A stretch of 64,000 nt of DNA from Mycogone perniciosa (GCA_025331125.1 JAOALB010000151.1:62001-126000), one strand, 5' to 3'. Positions 33,301 to 47,700 are shown, counted from the stretch's first letter. Program-made: numbers and translations. The notes: generated by a model not told the origin, from the sequence alone.

Positions 33301-36300
33301 AGCATCATGACTCTTGCGAGTATCCCGCCAACAGCCAACGCAATGACGGAATGGAAATAGGACCGAGGAAGGTTTGCAGGTTCCCGAGACATATTCGTTC
33401 ATATCTACCTCGTAGTACGAAGTACATGAAGAAGTTTGCCACTGGCCGACAAACGTGCAGTGTGCAACGACGTATGAATGTGTAGTGCGTATGTACTCCG
33501 CATGCATAAGATAGATAGACAAGTTGGAGTATGTACGAGTATGTAGTAAGCCCATAACCAAGCTTGCGACCTGAGTCACCCACCCTCCCCGAGCCAGCAA
33601 GCCAGCAAGCCGACAAGTCTTGCCGGCAGGTTACATGCAGATGCGTGATGTCTACACTTGGTCTCAGGACGTACATTAGTAGGGTGCTGCTTATCATTGC
33701 ACAACTGCTGAAGTAGTAGTAGTATGTAATGTGTGTGTGCTTGCATGTGTCTTGGTAAGCTCTCAGGCGGCCAGAGACACATGCTCCGCCTTGCATGAAA
33801 ATAACCGAAGGGAGACCGTCAGATGGACCGCCTCTTCTTTTTTTACCTCGTTTGCTGTCTGTCTGGTGGCTGCTGTTTGAGGTCCAGAGACTGAGACTCA
33901 TTCATTACTCCTCCATACGAAGAGACGTCACCTATACGGAGTATAGAGGGGGAGAGTGTGCGGGGGAAAGACATCTACAGCTCTCGGTAAACAACAACAC
34001 ATTACATGCAATGCACGGCGGCGATATAAATGAGAATGCCAAATTGATCAAAAATGAGATCTCTCAGGATGGACAGCCATGCAGAAGCGGATAGCGGTCC
34101 GGAGGGTCCGTCTGTGAGTGGTATTACCGATGGGAGAGAGGAGGTGTGAGCGGACTAACAGGAGAGGACTGAAGGTAGAGGTACTGTACGAAGCCATGCA
34201 GGCGGGCTGCTTGAGACTGATACCCAAAAGCCGGGGGGGAGGGGAGAAGGGCAGCGAAAATAAAAATAAAAATTCAAGCACCAACCAGATAAATGGATTA
34301 ATAAAAAATAAGCAGAGCGGCAATAAAATAAATAAATGCAGAAAGAAAAAAAAAGATATTTTCAGGTGCATGCATGCATGCATGTCCCCCGTAACGGTGG
34401 TGGATTAATCTACAGACGCTGTTCTCAGACTCCGTTGCAACCCTCGCATGGCCGGTTTTGGCATCCGCCGCCCCAGACCAGCTGTGGACAGTGGGTGCAT
34501 GTACTCTGCGTCGTTTGTCCACTGCAAAAATCGCGCCCAGTGGCCCTACGCAAAGTACTTTGTGGCCCTCGACCGTCCACCTCACCGCCTCCGCACTTTT
34601 TCCAGGTCATCTGCCTGGATTGCTGAGTTGGCAGACCCTCCATCACCATAGCGCGCTGTTGATTCGATCCCTCTCTGCTGCCTCTCCTCTGTGGCGACAC
34701 ACTCCAGCGCATGCGCCAGACCAGACCAGACCAGTCCAACCAGGCCAGTACGTATCTATACGGAGTACTTCGCCCTTGACTCTACGAGTACGATCCTCCT
34801 CTGCTCGCTCTCCAGGCGGTGATGGGAGGGGAAAAGCCCCGTGTCTCTCGTTTGCTTTGGCGTTGAAGGCCGGTGTCCGCCTGCTGCCCTGGCCAGTCCA
34901 AGTCCACTGGCCGCTATATCAATGACCATGGTCAGGCTATCCCCCGCGAGCAAGCCGGATGGAATCACGATGAGCGAGGCGCCGAGGCGTTGTGGCCATG
35001 AGGATGCCGCTGCTGAGACTCGTGAGACTCCCGTGCTTGGGCATGTTGTACATACGTGGCAGGCCCATACCGCATGGTTTTGATGCATGCCGTGCCCATT
35101 CATAGGCCGTCTCTCCGGCCAGCTCTCCGGCCAGATCCGTCGAGTCTTTCGTCTCTCATGATACTAGTAATCAATTTCTCCGCATTCCATCAAAACCAAA
35201 CACCTGCAATTCGCCGGACCCGGTTTACGGACAGCTCATGCATACATGCTGCTGTGTACTAGATGCAGCCGTTGAGGCGATGTGATGATGAACAAGTACG
35301 AAGTAGACTCCTTAAAGATACTCCCCCAAGCCCATCAACAGAAAACAGACACGCCGGCCAAGGCATATCAAGTATGTCTTGCAGCTGCAGGCACGCACGT
35401 CGACTGTGGATGGGGTGGATGTGACGATCTGTGTCTGTGCAGTCTTGACAGGGAACTCGTGGCCACCACGAATTCGTTGGGCACTGAGCCAAACCATCAT
35501 CAACAACAAGTCGATTGCCGTGGCCTTGACCTTGGACGACGCAAGCACCTACGAAGTACATACTCCGTATATCTCCAAAAAGCCTTGGCTTGCTTCTCCT
35601 CGCTGGTCGCTTGACGATTTTCGATGCTACTGCTACTGCTAATAATACTAATGCTAGTAGCCATCTTGGGCTGCAAGTTGAGCACAACCAATCGACTCCG
35701 GCTGATGCAGGCTTGTCGATACGCGGATGTGCCGGCCTAATTGGCCATGCAGCGTGTTGGGATTTCCCCCCTGGAGACACGGAAGATAGGACAATCATAT
35801 CCGCTTTGGACTAATATCGTGAATGCCCCCGTATCGATCCTTATGCTATTCGTCGCCACTATGCAATACAGTTTGCGGCGTCGATGGAGATGAATATACG
35901 TGCATCGATGGTGGGTGATAGTGGCCCAATGGTGATAGTACTTCTCACATGAATGTGTTTCTGCTAGAAATGAGTTTCAGAAGAGTTGGAGTATTAAAAA
36001 ACCACCTGGTCTTGAAACTTGGCTTCTTTTCGCCGAAAACACGGCGTAATACGGAGTTCTGCTTCGTAGGTGAAGTATATATACACAAGGTATCCAATAT
36101 AAGACAGTGGATGAGGAGTATGACGCCAGTTTAAAGTGCGGAGTGTTCAGATTCGAAAAGTCCTCACTAGAGAAGAAAAATATTGGCGAATTGACTGTAA
36201 AACTAGCAGATGAGTCATTTCATTTCATTGCATCAACAAACATATGACTCCAACCGCCAAGTTGAGTTCTTGATCTCATCCAGGGTATGAGTGTTGAGGA

Positions 36301-36702
36301 GATGATGGTATCAGAGCACAAAAGTATTATCTTATCATAAAGCCTCGCTATCCATGCGTAATACTGTTAAGGAGCTACCATAGTCTCTTGGTAGGATTCC
36401 TCATTGTGAGTCAGAATGAATCTCCACCAAGACTTCAGCTAGCCCCGCTACATTCCTTGTCTTGCCTTGCCTCGCTTCGCCACCAACAACCGACCAGACA
36501 GCTTAATAAGGCGGCAAGTTCGCTATCTTCATCATCTGCATCTACAATCAATCAAGGCAGTTTCATTCACGTCACTTCACTTTCATTCTGTCTTTTCATA
36601 TTGTTGGCATAGGCGTTTCTTTCGAGCACCGCGTGTAATTGTTTGTCTCTTCCTCGCCACATATCGCCATTAATATTTCGACTTCTCATCGAGATATCAG
36701 CC
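30328..36702. other. 6.4-kb intergenic region, no gene supported
   Basis: No frame here shows a recognisable domain, codon bias or convincing splice pattern. The longest frames (32272-32967, 231 codons, +; 33305-33901, 198 codons, -) have compositions like random DNA. The region has several TACGAAGTA motifs (tandem pairs at 31477-31492 and 32016-32031; single at 33416 and 35297), TACGGAGTA at 33935 and 34759, an A/T-rich stretch at 31561-31630 and a TGCA-type microsatellite. It includes the promoter of the CHY gene. An RNA gene cannot be excluded. Confidence 0.55.
34367..34384. repeat. (TGCA)n microsatellite
   Basis: 18-bp perfect run of TGCATGCATG type, self-complementary, in the gap before the CHY gene. 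Confidence 0.85.
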
Positions 36703-38781
36703 ATGATCGCCCTCAAAACGCAACCGGACGGCTCGCCGCTGGGCCGGAAACAAGCCACCACAGAGGCATCTGCCGCGCGGGTCGTTCCCAAGCCCATGCC
36801 GGCGGCACAGGTTCAAGACCCGCGCGGCTATCAGATCGAGCAACTGAGGAAGCGATTCTCACCCCAAGAATCAACCACCTCAGATGGCGCGACCTCACTG
36901 TTTTTCAGGCTCACGCCTTCGGATCCGGATTTCCCCTTTGAGCTGGCCTACCTTGAGTGCGATATTCGTGTCCCTGAGGCGTATCCGGAAGAAAGGCCGG
37001 AGCTGCTGGTTAGGAATAAGAATATCCCCAGGGGGTTTGGCATCAACGTTGAGAGAGGATGGGAGAAGTTGGCTGAGGAGAAGAAGGGTGCTACTATTTT
37101 GGCACTTGTTCATGCTTTGGATAGGAATCTGGAACGGTTCTTGTCTGAGCAGAAGGTTGAGACGGTCAAACTGGTGGCGTTCAAGAAGGATACGAGACAC
37201 TTGGATGGAGCGGTTGACAAGGCAAAATCAGTCGCTGTCGAACCTGAAAAGCCGGCAAAGCCAGCTCCATCGCCGAGAACGTATATCCCAGAGCCTTCAT
37301 ACTCGAGGCAACAGATTACCGAGGCAAAAGCTCGAAGGGTCCAGGAGGTTCGCCAGCTCGAATCTAGGATGGGGCGAATGGCCCAGTTCCGTCGATCCGC
37401 GGACGGCGTCATCTTCACCCTACCCATTGAGCCAAAGCGTCGTTCAGAGCTCCCTCCCGGTCTTCGATCAGTGAACAGCATTCACCTGATTGTTCCGCTT
37501 CTCTACCCTCTACAGCAGTTGCGCATACAACTAAACGAGGCGGATGCAAGCGACGCGGAACCTGTGGAGGATCTCTTCACCAAGAAGGCTACGGAGCAGA
37601 AGCAGATGACTCTTATGAGCCACGTGAATTTATTGACCCAGAACCTTCATAACTTGGCCAAGCAAGCGCGTACTTTGGCATCCAAGGTTGAGACACCGCA
37701 GATTCCAAGCACGCAACAGCAGCAAGAAGACTCAGGTGAAACCGCGGCTGGGCCCTCTGGGCTGTCTACCGAGGAGAAGGGTCACATTCAAGTCATTGCA
37801 CGTCCTCCAGAATGGAGTTTTGGCCATGAAGACGATGAATCAGAAGAGGATTTATCTAATTCAGACGAAGGCGATGATGGGGGGGCGTTGTTACATGGGG
37901 AAGCAGACACTACGCCAGCGCCGCCGGCTGAGCAGGTTGAGCAGGTTGAGCAGGTTGAGCACGGTACCATGATCTCTTTCCCCTCCGTAGAACTTCACGG
38001 TATCGAGCTCCTCCAAGTCTCGATTCTCAGCATCAGTGCCAAATGCGAACGATGCAAAACACCCAATGACATTACTGGACTAAAGCCCGGAGTCGAGAAG
38101 TCTGCAAGCTGCAAAAAGTGTGCGATACCTCTGGCTGCCAAGTTCAACCAGCAGCTTGTCCACGAAAACTCCACGAGGGCTGGCTTCATCGATTTATCCG
38201 GATGCAAGGTGGCAGACATGCTCCCAAGCACCTTTGTTCCTACATGTGCCAAGTGCTCGGTCGCCAGTCCGGGTCTTGTATCAGTCAGAGGCGAGAGCAC
38301 CACCAACGTCTGCCGCGAATGCCACGGCAAATTCACCTTCAAAATCCCCGAAGTCAAATTCCTCTTCATCTCGCCCGGATCGCTTCCCCCGCCGTCCGCC
38401 TCCGGTCTCCGCAGAAAGCAGGAGAAGCTCGGACTCCACGCCGGCGAGCCGCTTCCGGGGCGGGGTGCGTGCTCGCACTACCGCAAGTCGTACCGGTGGT
38501 TCCGGTTCTCGTGCTGTAGTCGGGTGCACGCTTGTGACCGGTGTCACGACCAGGCCGAGGACCATGTCAACGAGTGGGCGAACAGGATGATTTGCGGGTG
38601 GTGCAGCCGCGAGCAGAATTACGCGGTGGAGGCGTGTGGGTTTTGTGGCCGGAGTGTGATCGGGAGGAAGGGGAAGGGCTTTTGGGAGGGCGGAAAGGGC
38701 ACGAGGGATCAGACGACGATGAGCAGGAAAGATCCCAGGAAGTACAAGAGGCTTGGACCGCCGGCGGCGAAGAAGGACTAA
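36703..38781 (+). CDS. CHY zinc-finger protein with RWD-like domains
   Basis: Single exon of 692 residues from ATG 36703 (context CAGCCATGA); an upstream ATG at 36643 would add 20 residues and is less likely. The C-terminus (about 589-660) is a CHY-type zinc finger: CSHYRKSYRWFRFSCC, CDRCHDQAEDH and paired CxxC motifs. Before it (about 448-560) are four further CxxC pairs. The N-terminal 150 residues (ending in LDRNLERFLSEQ) and about 225-330 look like two RWD-type alpha/beta domains. Acidic linkers and an EQVEQVEQVE repeat near 411 join them. CHY fingers bind zinc, and in plants and animals some occur in ubiquitin ligases, but no RING is seen here. Function in fungi is not established. Identity of the finger is strong; the RWD calls are by pattern only. 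Confidence 0.88.
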   Translation: MIALKTQPDGSPLGRKQATTEASAARVVPKPMPAAQVQDPRGYQIEQLRKRFSPQESTTSDGATSLFFRLTPSDPDFPFELAYLECDIRVPEAYPEERPELLVRNKNIPRGFGINVERGWEKLAEEKKGATILALVHALDRNLERFLSEQKVETVKLVAFKKDTRHLDGAVDKAKSVAVEPEKPAKPAPSPRTYIPEPSYSRQQITEAKARRVQEVRQLESRMGRMAQFRRSADGVIFTLPIEPKRRSELPPGLRSVNSIHLIVPLLYPLQQLRIQLNEADASDAEPVEDLFTKKATEQKQMTLMSHVNLLTQNLHNLAKQARTLASKVETPQIPSTQQQQEDSGETAAGPSGLSTEEKGHIQVIARPPEWSFGHEDDESEEDLSNSDEGDDGGALLHGEADTTPAPPAEQVEQVEQVEHGTMISFPSVELHGIELLQVSILSISAKCERCKTPNDITGLKPGVEKSASCKKCAIPLAAKFNQQLVHENSTRAGFIDLSGCKVADMLPSTFVPTCAKCSVASPGLVSVRGESTTNVCRECHGKFTFKIPEVKFLFISPGSLPPPSASGLRRKQEKLGLHAGEPLPGRGACSHYRKSYRWFRFSCCSRVHACDRCHDQAEDHVNEWANRMICGWCSREQNYAVEACGFCGRSVIGRKGKGFWEGGKGTRDQTTMSRKDPRKYKRLGPPAAKKD

Positions 38782-41700
38782 GAGACGTCGCTGTTGAGGA
38801 CTCTACTACGGGGTACTGTACAATTGACGCAGGGTTTGTTCGCTATGACCCAAGATTCATTACACCTGTGTTGTCAGTGTCGTATGAAAGTGACAATATA
38901 AGTGCACGGAATATACTAGTGACACTGCAACACGAGAGACATAAGAAATACACACTCCAATAGGCACCAGCTATATCAAACACCACCAAACATTCGATAC
39001 GGACAGTAATTCCGAAATGGGTGGTGAATCCATCCTTATCCCCGATGAGGGGAGAAGAATCAACCGCATCCAGAAACAACTGCCATTGTCAGTCTCGGGA
39101 ATAAAAGAAACGAAAAAAAAGGCATTTATTACCGATTGATCGCAAAAATGATAGCTCAAAAGTGATTACTCAAAAAAAGGGAAAAAAACGTCAAAACGCC
39201 ATCGTAAATGCGGCATCTGAATCTGGCATACCACGGCATAATGTATCAAACCCCACGACTCCCCAGCAAGATCCCTATCAATAACCAAGTCAGGAAGGCA
39301 ACTTGACAAAAGAAAAAAGGCCAGATCACAAGACCAGTATTACTCGTATTTCCCTCGTCGGCTACTCCGCAGAAATAAATATCATTTCGGGCACGATACT
39401 CGTAATGCTTTGGTAGCCGAAGTCTTCGTTATGCAACGATGACATGTCGATGCAGGTCAAAGTTCCCCAAGTGCCGCAAATGCAGATAAGCCACCCGCCT
39501 ATAGCGCACTGACAGATGACTGTATTCGGTAGGTAGACGGGGTTTGAAACGACGCTCCTGTTGCTGATCCACGGCCCAAATGCGTCATGACATGAGGAGA
39601 AGGCCTAATACATCTTACGGGGCACGAAGATCAACACGCCGTCCTTTCTTAGTAAGTCTGTGATCACGCTGGACAGGGCGAAACTCCATACTGCACGGGT
39701 GTACTCCGTATGTAAGTGTTTTTGCGGGGGACCCTTTGAGAATCACCAACAAGTCGCCACTCATGCAGTCATCTGTAAGACAAAGCCCTGAATAAGTCCA
39801 ATGGACTTGAAGGGAAATGATCTTACTGAATATAGAACCCCGAAATGGACAAAAAGCCCAGAGTCCAAGAGGTGTCTATCAGGAAGGTGGATTTTGATTG
39901 CGGAGAAACTTGTGGCCACCAATAATGAGTCAGCGGATTTCCCCAGACATTTCATCTCCATTCATCGATAACCTTGTCCATCATGCTGAGCTAGTCGGCC
40001 TTCCTATCGTTGCTAGATGTCAACTGATTTCGTGCTTCAAGGGTCCTCGTCCTGCAGCAAATCTCACCTCTAATCGGTCATCTTCGGGCATTTCGCTTCG
40101 AACATGGCTACCACTACTGCTACTATTTGCTGCAGCTGCGGCAAACGCCCGCATTGACCTGACATGCAGCAAGCAACAGACAGACTGCCTCGTGGATACA
40201 CGGCCTCTCTTCGCATCAACAAAAACGCTAGCCAATATCTACATAGTAGTGGTATATTATACGTTACGTTACTTACAACACGGTCTGTTCGCCGCGTTAT
40301 CGCTCGGTGAGCCGTCTTCTCACCACAGACGGCGCCGTGCGTGGCAATCGCTATGCGCCGGGGATAGGCCCGGGCGCTCTTGAGCCGAGTCAGATGATGA
40401 AATCAAGAACACTGACACACAGAGGGTCTATCTAGGTTCATTTCGATATGGTTTCTTGTTAATGGGCGTCAGCAATCGAACGAGTACTATGGTGTACATC
40501 ACCCGTCAGCAGATCCCCTTTACCCAATTGCGTTACATCACGACAGCCGGCGCGACTCCCAGTCTGGCGTTGGTCATCTCACACCTCACACACCGGCAGT
40601 CGTTGACTAGTACTCCGTGTGTATCTACGAGTGGTGGTCGGAGTACTAATATGTATTATCTATTACTAGCTGCTCATCCTTCGTTTACTAATACTCAGGG
40701 CCGAACACGACAAAAGGAACCTCAAATTCCAATTAAGAAGCTTGTTCTCGGTGTATTCTTATCATTGCATACAAGTCAACCACAGACAGACCAAGAATCG
40801 AGGTTAACGCGTCCAATGGCAGCCACTCCCTCCAATCCCAGCCCAAGATCTCTTTCTCTCCCATACCATTTCAAACAACCGGCAATCCTTTCACAGACTA
40901 GTACGGAGTAAATACAACGGTAAAACCGTCGCCCAAAAGGGCCAGTTTCTACTAGTCATAAACTGCTGCCTACCTAGCCACCGGGACACCTTTCCGGTCT
41001 TCACTAAACGGGCCTTCAGAAAAACGTGGTGGCAAGCCATGCTAGCCTAGGGGGTTCCACTCATAGTTCCCCGTGCCTTGTGACTGGGACAGAATGTCTT
41101 AGGTCTTGACGAACTCAAATCCCTGGTTCGACTTTTAATTTGATTATTCCGTGCGCGCTATTTTATTATTTATATTTATTTATTCGTGTTAATTTTCTTT
41201 TACGACGGACTTCAAGGCCCGGATGCTACGGTGAGCTTATTCGTTCCATTGGAATACGGTATGTCGAAAGTCTTGAAAACGGTTGCCCAGTATGGACTGA
41301 AGTTCAGAATTCTACTCTTATTCAGTTATCTACGAGTACGGAGCAGAAGTGGCTGATTTATGTGGCTTCAGCGGCTCATCGAATGCAAGTCAACAGCGTT
41401 CGTCCAATCACCCGGAGCCGTGTCGGCGACTATAAAAAGAAAAGAAGCCCTTCCGTGAGGCCGAATGGCGCGTTCGAAACGGTGCGTTGACCGTTGCCGT
41501 GGACAAACTATTCAGTTTAAACTAATAAGTAAATTGATTTTACAAGGCCCAGCAAGAAGATAAATTCAAGAAATGAACAAAAATCAATGGAGTGGACTTT
41601 CACATGGGTGTGTGTGTACTCCTCTTGCAGAGAGTGGGCTTTGACCCATCGCGATGGGGATCAAAGTCATTTCTCCGCTCGAGCCCTTTTCCATAATACC

Positions 41701-44700
41701 TACTCCTCCCCCTGCTAGTTAGTTAGCGTGGAGCCGGGCTCACCGTTGAGTTTTTCACAATTTCGGTCTTTGGCCCTCCTGCTAGGGATCATTCCCTCGT
41801 GACAAGGCAAAATGCCACCATGGGAATGAGACATGGGATACGACGGGGCTTCGGTGCTCGTGGTTGATGAACCGAGAGATGAGGCGGACTCGCGGAAGAG
41901 TCCCCCGGCGAGCGAGGGTTACTTCGCCTGTCAAGTCACGGCATTTGGGAACTTGGGATTGGTCCTACGACCCTTGCCTTATTGTTCGAGAAAAGTTCGA
42001 GGGCATGTCTCCTTTGGGATTTGCGAGCACGCAAGCGAGTCATACCCATATCCACCAGCTCCTTTTCTTCTCAATCACCCAGTGAGACCCAATGGATACC
42101 AATGTTCCTGGGCAATCTCCGTTGTCAGGCAGAAAAAAATATCTCAGAAGCATTGGGCATTCACGATATGGAGTCTCTGTTGAAAAAAAAGAAGGAAAAA
42201 TTTTTCCTCTCACATTACCCGACCAACGCGCGCGATATGGGTCAAGGAAAAGGAAAAGAAGCACATGATGTTAGATGAGGAGGTGAACATTGTTTTGACG
42301 GGCCCGATTTGGGACCGGCACTAAGCTTCGCCCTGTTACCCGAGCCCGTGTGCTCGCGCTTTGATCTCGGCACGCTTGATAGGCTTCAATACTTTTCGTC
42401 GGTGAGTGAGTATGTACGGATCCGCAAAGTGCCCCGTTCGCAGGATGCCAAGGACACCAACACGGCATGTGATGATGTGGTAGTATTTGGGAACTGTAAA
42501 TCCAGAGTGTCGGTAATGATCCCGAGGGACGGGAACATGGTCGATCGTCATTTACTACGGTGAGTCGTGACAGGAGAGGCCACTTACAAGTGCTTGTGCA
42601 GCGCACAGGAGATGTCCTGTGGTTTCTCACATCCGGCCTGGACATTGTACTTCTTATCCGGCTGTTCTGTTCTTCGGCATTTGCTTCGAGTCGGTGAAGA
42701 CACACGGCCCAACAGCTGCGGATATCTATGTGTAGGCCAGGCTTTGTCATGGCTAGTATCTAGCCAGCCCGGCTACAGGAATGCAGGAACTCATATATGC
42801 TATTAGCAGTCCTTCAGCAACCAGAATACGGAGGAACTATTGCATAAGTTGGAATCGATATCGATCAGTTCATTCTCTTCTTGGCGTCTCAGCTGTCACT
42901 ATCAGGAGGCTGGCCTAAGAAGGAAGGCAAAACGACCTGCTCTAAGCCATATGGAGTCGGGAAGTCCAACATTAATTGTTTTTGATGCAATTATCCAATC
43001 TATTCCGTCCACTGTTTCCTGAGTCCACAGACCTAGGAAACTCCTGCTCAAGCAGGACTGGGGGGGTTGTGATTAGCAAGAGTTGGCGGATCATAGCACT
43101 ATGTAAAATATCACCATCATCACGAATTACGTGTTCCATGTCGCTACTGGGAGTTGTAAACTCATTGTTTCTTCCGAGTTTCGTCAGATTCAGTCCTGGA
43201 GGTCTGCAGGTAGACCTTGTCAGATCGCCAAGCCAAGACAGAGTTCTGGGGTTACGTTGCTATCGCCATGATGGAACGCGTGCAACCGCTGGAACTCAGG
43301 GTTCCCCATATGATCATGCAGCTTACGTCTGATCAGTGAGTAACTAGGAAGGCCTGTAGCTGAACGTGGGCGTGTATTCCACCTCTAGCACGAGTACGTC
43401 TGAATGCCTCCACTGTGAGCTTTGCCTTCGTGTTGTTGAACTGTGGTGGGTTACGGTATGAGCACCTAAAACCCCGGTCGTAGGTTCTTAAAAAAGGACT
43501 TTGAAATGAGTACGAATAATTACTTGCAAGGTTTTCCATAATAGTGTACTCATACTCGGCCTCGTTGCCACCAGTTAAGTGACACCAGTTCTAGTTTGTC
43601 GAGGATGATCAAATCATAGGTCAAGGCTAACACTCCTGATAGCCATTCAATCCAGCTGTCAACTCCGAATCTAGTCGGTTTCCTTCGGTCTTAAACACAA
43701 TCCTGAATTTCACCGTATCTACGGAGTACATGATAAACTCTCACAGTCACCCTGGCCGCTCACCGTGCCTACGTTGGAGCCAACACTCCCCGTGTCGTCT
43801 GAAGGGTGTGTCGCAGGGATTGCGCTGCATCAACATCACCAGCATCCAGTCTCTTAACCAGCCTTGTGGGACATAGATACAGAAAATTCGTCCATCAATT
43901 CACTCGTACTGCTCACCGCCATCCATATTTCACACCTCACGATACAAGGGTCCTTCGCCCCCACAACAGGATCCGCAGAGACGCTCAGATAGCAACCGTT
44001 TCCCTTTCTGTGCCCCATGAGAATAATGCTAGTCATTTGCTTGCAGCGCATTCCCTGCTTCTTCACACCTTCTGACACTAAAATCTTCCATCGTACCGTA
44101 ACGGGCCGCACTGGAGCATGGTGATCCCTTTTGAACAAGGACAAATTTGCTTTACCCGGATTGGGTGGCTCTCTTCGACAAGATGTTGTATGCATGTCAG
44201 CACAGAGACTTTTCCTAGGTGAGTATGCTTGCAAAACATGCCTGGCAGGGAGTCGTTTCGTATTAGAATGCCGACTTATTCACCGCCAACAACTGGGTTC
44301 CTGCTCCGTATAAGATCGGAGTATCTTCTTCTGGTCTAGCAATAAGGACGGACACCTTACTTTAGGATTCTATACGGAGGAGTGAGGCCTCATATTGCCA
44401 GGAGAATAAGCAAGAGAAGGAGTACGCCAGGATATTAACGAGCTGCTTACGACTACTTTTGCACTGTCGAAAATATTCGGACCGTGACATAGTACTAAAC
44501 GTGTTTTGAAGTCCAAGCACGTTTTATATTATATTGTCGGCAAACTTACTGCAGCTGCTTTAATTACACTCAATTAATATTCCCATATCCACTTCTTTCT
44601 ACTACACGTGGTCGGACACTCATTCTGCCAAAGTCCGGGCATAACTCGTCCAACAAACATATTCCCTGCATACCTGAGGGATAATACTCGCGATCCCATG

Positions 44701-47700
44701 TCCACATGATGCCCTTGCAGCTCTAGGCCCTGGTGGTTTCCTGTCAGCAACCATCCTTCCCTCTCCGCGTAGCCAGAAAAAAAGCTACGATATAATAATC
44801 CGCCCCCATGCCTCTCAACAAGGTAGGCATGAATGAAAGTCAGCCCTAATCAACATCTTGTGCCCTTACTTTTCTGGTGGATACGACTGGACAGAACGGG
44901 ACCGGTTTTTTTTTTCGGTGGGAATACGGATATATTGATTCAGTGTTGTAACGCCCCTGCTTGCTCCACCATGAAGATTTTTTTAAAATATTTAATGATC
45001 ATAATAAAAATTGAAGAAAACGTTGAAGAAAAAATGACATAATATTTCTCCGTTATTTGTCAGTAATTATCCGATTACGGTCTGCAAGAAGTCTAGATGT
45101 CTCGAGGAATGAGGCTGTAAGTCAGCTGCCTATTATGGAAAATGACTTTTATGACAGAAACACCACCCAGGTCTGCAAACTTCTTCTACGAGTAAAGACC
45201 TCGTACACACTCCACACAACTGACTCGTACGGAACACCATCCATGGAAGTAGTACATATTATTTCACTCAAAGACCCAATGGTTGTGCTATGAAAAAAGT
45301 ACAGAGTACTTTGTGTGCCGAAAATACACATTCTTCAGAGCATCTGAGACCCTTGAACTCTGGGCTCTTCGCGGCTGAAGACACCCCGGCATTCCGCCAA
45401 GCCTGCTTAAGTATGTCTCAATACTCTTATGCTCCTCGTGACCATCTCGCCAGTGCCTTGCAGAATCACGAGGTTAGGACTTACATGCCTCATGCGTAAA
45501 AAAAGCCAGACTCCTACATGTACAACGTATGTGACTGAGTACACAAACATTCCTTCGCAAGCGCCGCGGAAATGGTGTCTTCACGTTTTGGTAGCAGGAT
45601 TCTTCAAGACATCTAGACTTGATATTCATTGATGTAAAATATCCATCCATACGACTTGGATTGCAGAGGTGGAGGGTGTATCAATTGCCACGTCTTAGAC
45701 ACGGATGGAGTTGCCATATGCGCCACCAATGCTACCTCGCAATGTATGACGCTTTCAGCACTATTATGGATGCATACGATATACCAAATAGGGATACCAG
45801 CTTGATAAGAACCAAAAGAGACAAAAAAGAAAATGATATGTGAGGATATGTAAGCAACAGGAGAGAATACTACCCTACAAACAAGCCTCGTTGCCAAGAT
45901 CCCTCACCGAGACTGATAGATCACAAAACACTCTGTACATTGTACATACACGGAAGTCCCAAGACCAAAAAGGGGGACGTCACTGTCCAATGCGGCAACC
46001 TGGCTGAGGGAATTACCCGCCAGGTCTCATCACGCAATGATCCGGATGAAGAAGCGATTCGACGTCTGGTTATCCACGCAAGTACAATCACAATCACAAT
46101 CATAACTAGGAAAGCGGGATAGTAGATCTTTAGGAGAGAAGAAAAAATATGCTACTGCTACTAATAGATCGTCGATCCGGCACGGGACGGTCGGTAAGGT
46201 AAATCAGGCCAGGCAGGGGATGGGCACCAAGCAAAAGAATCGACAAGTGGGGAGCGAGGAGGGGTGTCTTGTGAACAACTAAACCGATCATATTGAAGAA
46301 ACAAAAAAAAAGAATATTACTCCGTACTCGGTATATTATTTCTATTTATTTTTCCTTTTTTAATGGGCACATTCACATTAATTCATCGAAGCTGGCCGCT
46401 GCTGTTGTACGACGGAAGTACTCCGAGATCTTTCGCCACAACTATGCAGCATCGCTGCATCTGGTATCTGTAACTTGTCACTTTATTACAGCTTATTATC
46501 TCTCTGGTTCCTTGTTCATGTACGTCCGTTTGTCAGGCTGCAGGAACAAGGTAGCGGTGATGACATCAGAACTTCAATCCACTCGTATGTCCGCAAAACT
46601 CCCCTCTTCAACAGAATGTGCAATGTAAAAAAAACCCGAAATATACATGCCGAAGTAGTGGCATCAATCTGTGTGCCTTATTCACGTCATGCAAGCATTA
46701 CCTACATAATGTTTATAAATTACGCCTTTGCCAAGTCTTATGTCATTGATGTCTCATGCTGTCTTAAGCCCCCTTTTCTGTTTCTGACTGCACTCTGTAC
46801 TCACAACTCGTTTCTGCACACCATAACTTATCCCACTTGAATGCACATACATTCTTTCGTCTCTTAAAGACGATTGGGCAGACTTTCTGAAAGACATCCG
46901 TATTCTGGCCAATAGGGGATCCTGCCCAAGATCTACCAGGCCTCCAATGGTGATACCACAACCACAACCCCCCACCTCAACAGGACACACCAAGAACCAG
47001 GTATGTGATATGCTTGCGATTTATCACGTCCCCGTCGTGATACAGTTACGTGGAAATATTTTCTTGCTGCCCAGCGGGGGAACTGAATACACCGATAGCA
47101 GACGAACCCCACGTTACAGAGAGAGAAAGGGGAAACATCTGATCCATAACGAGAAGAAACATGCCACTATCGCTTGCGTCTCGCCGTCCGTCGCGTGGTA
47201 TCGAGTCTCCTTGCCCTTCCCCTTCCCCTGTACGCCTGTACTCGCGGGTCATCCGCGGCGCCTCGCCGTCGCGCGTACGACAATGGCGTAGGTCGTGTGA
47301 AAGATGTTTGTATCGCCGTGGCGTTCTTACTGGGTCAGCACTCGCTCATTCTTGTCTCTTTATTTTCCCCCACGACCTGTCACAACGACCGCAGTGAGCC
47401 CCAGCAAAAGATCCCCCCTAACAGCAAAACCTATACATCAAAGCCAACAGGTATCAAGTCGAGCCGCTGAGGGTGTGTCTCGCACAGAAGCCTAAAGTGT
47501 CTTCCACAAGGCTCGCGCGCGCGCGCCAGGATGATTCATGTTCCCCCACCATGACGACTCCACGGGGAATGACAGGATCTGCCGCCGTGGCTTCAAGACA
47601 GAGCCTTGTACGCAAATTAGGCAGTTTGCAAGGCCACATGACAATCACGAGAACGGGCTCGGACCGGAACCACTCACTGTGACACTGTCTCTCTCACCGT

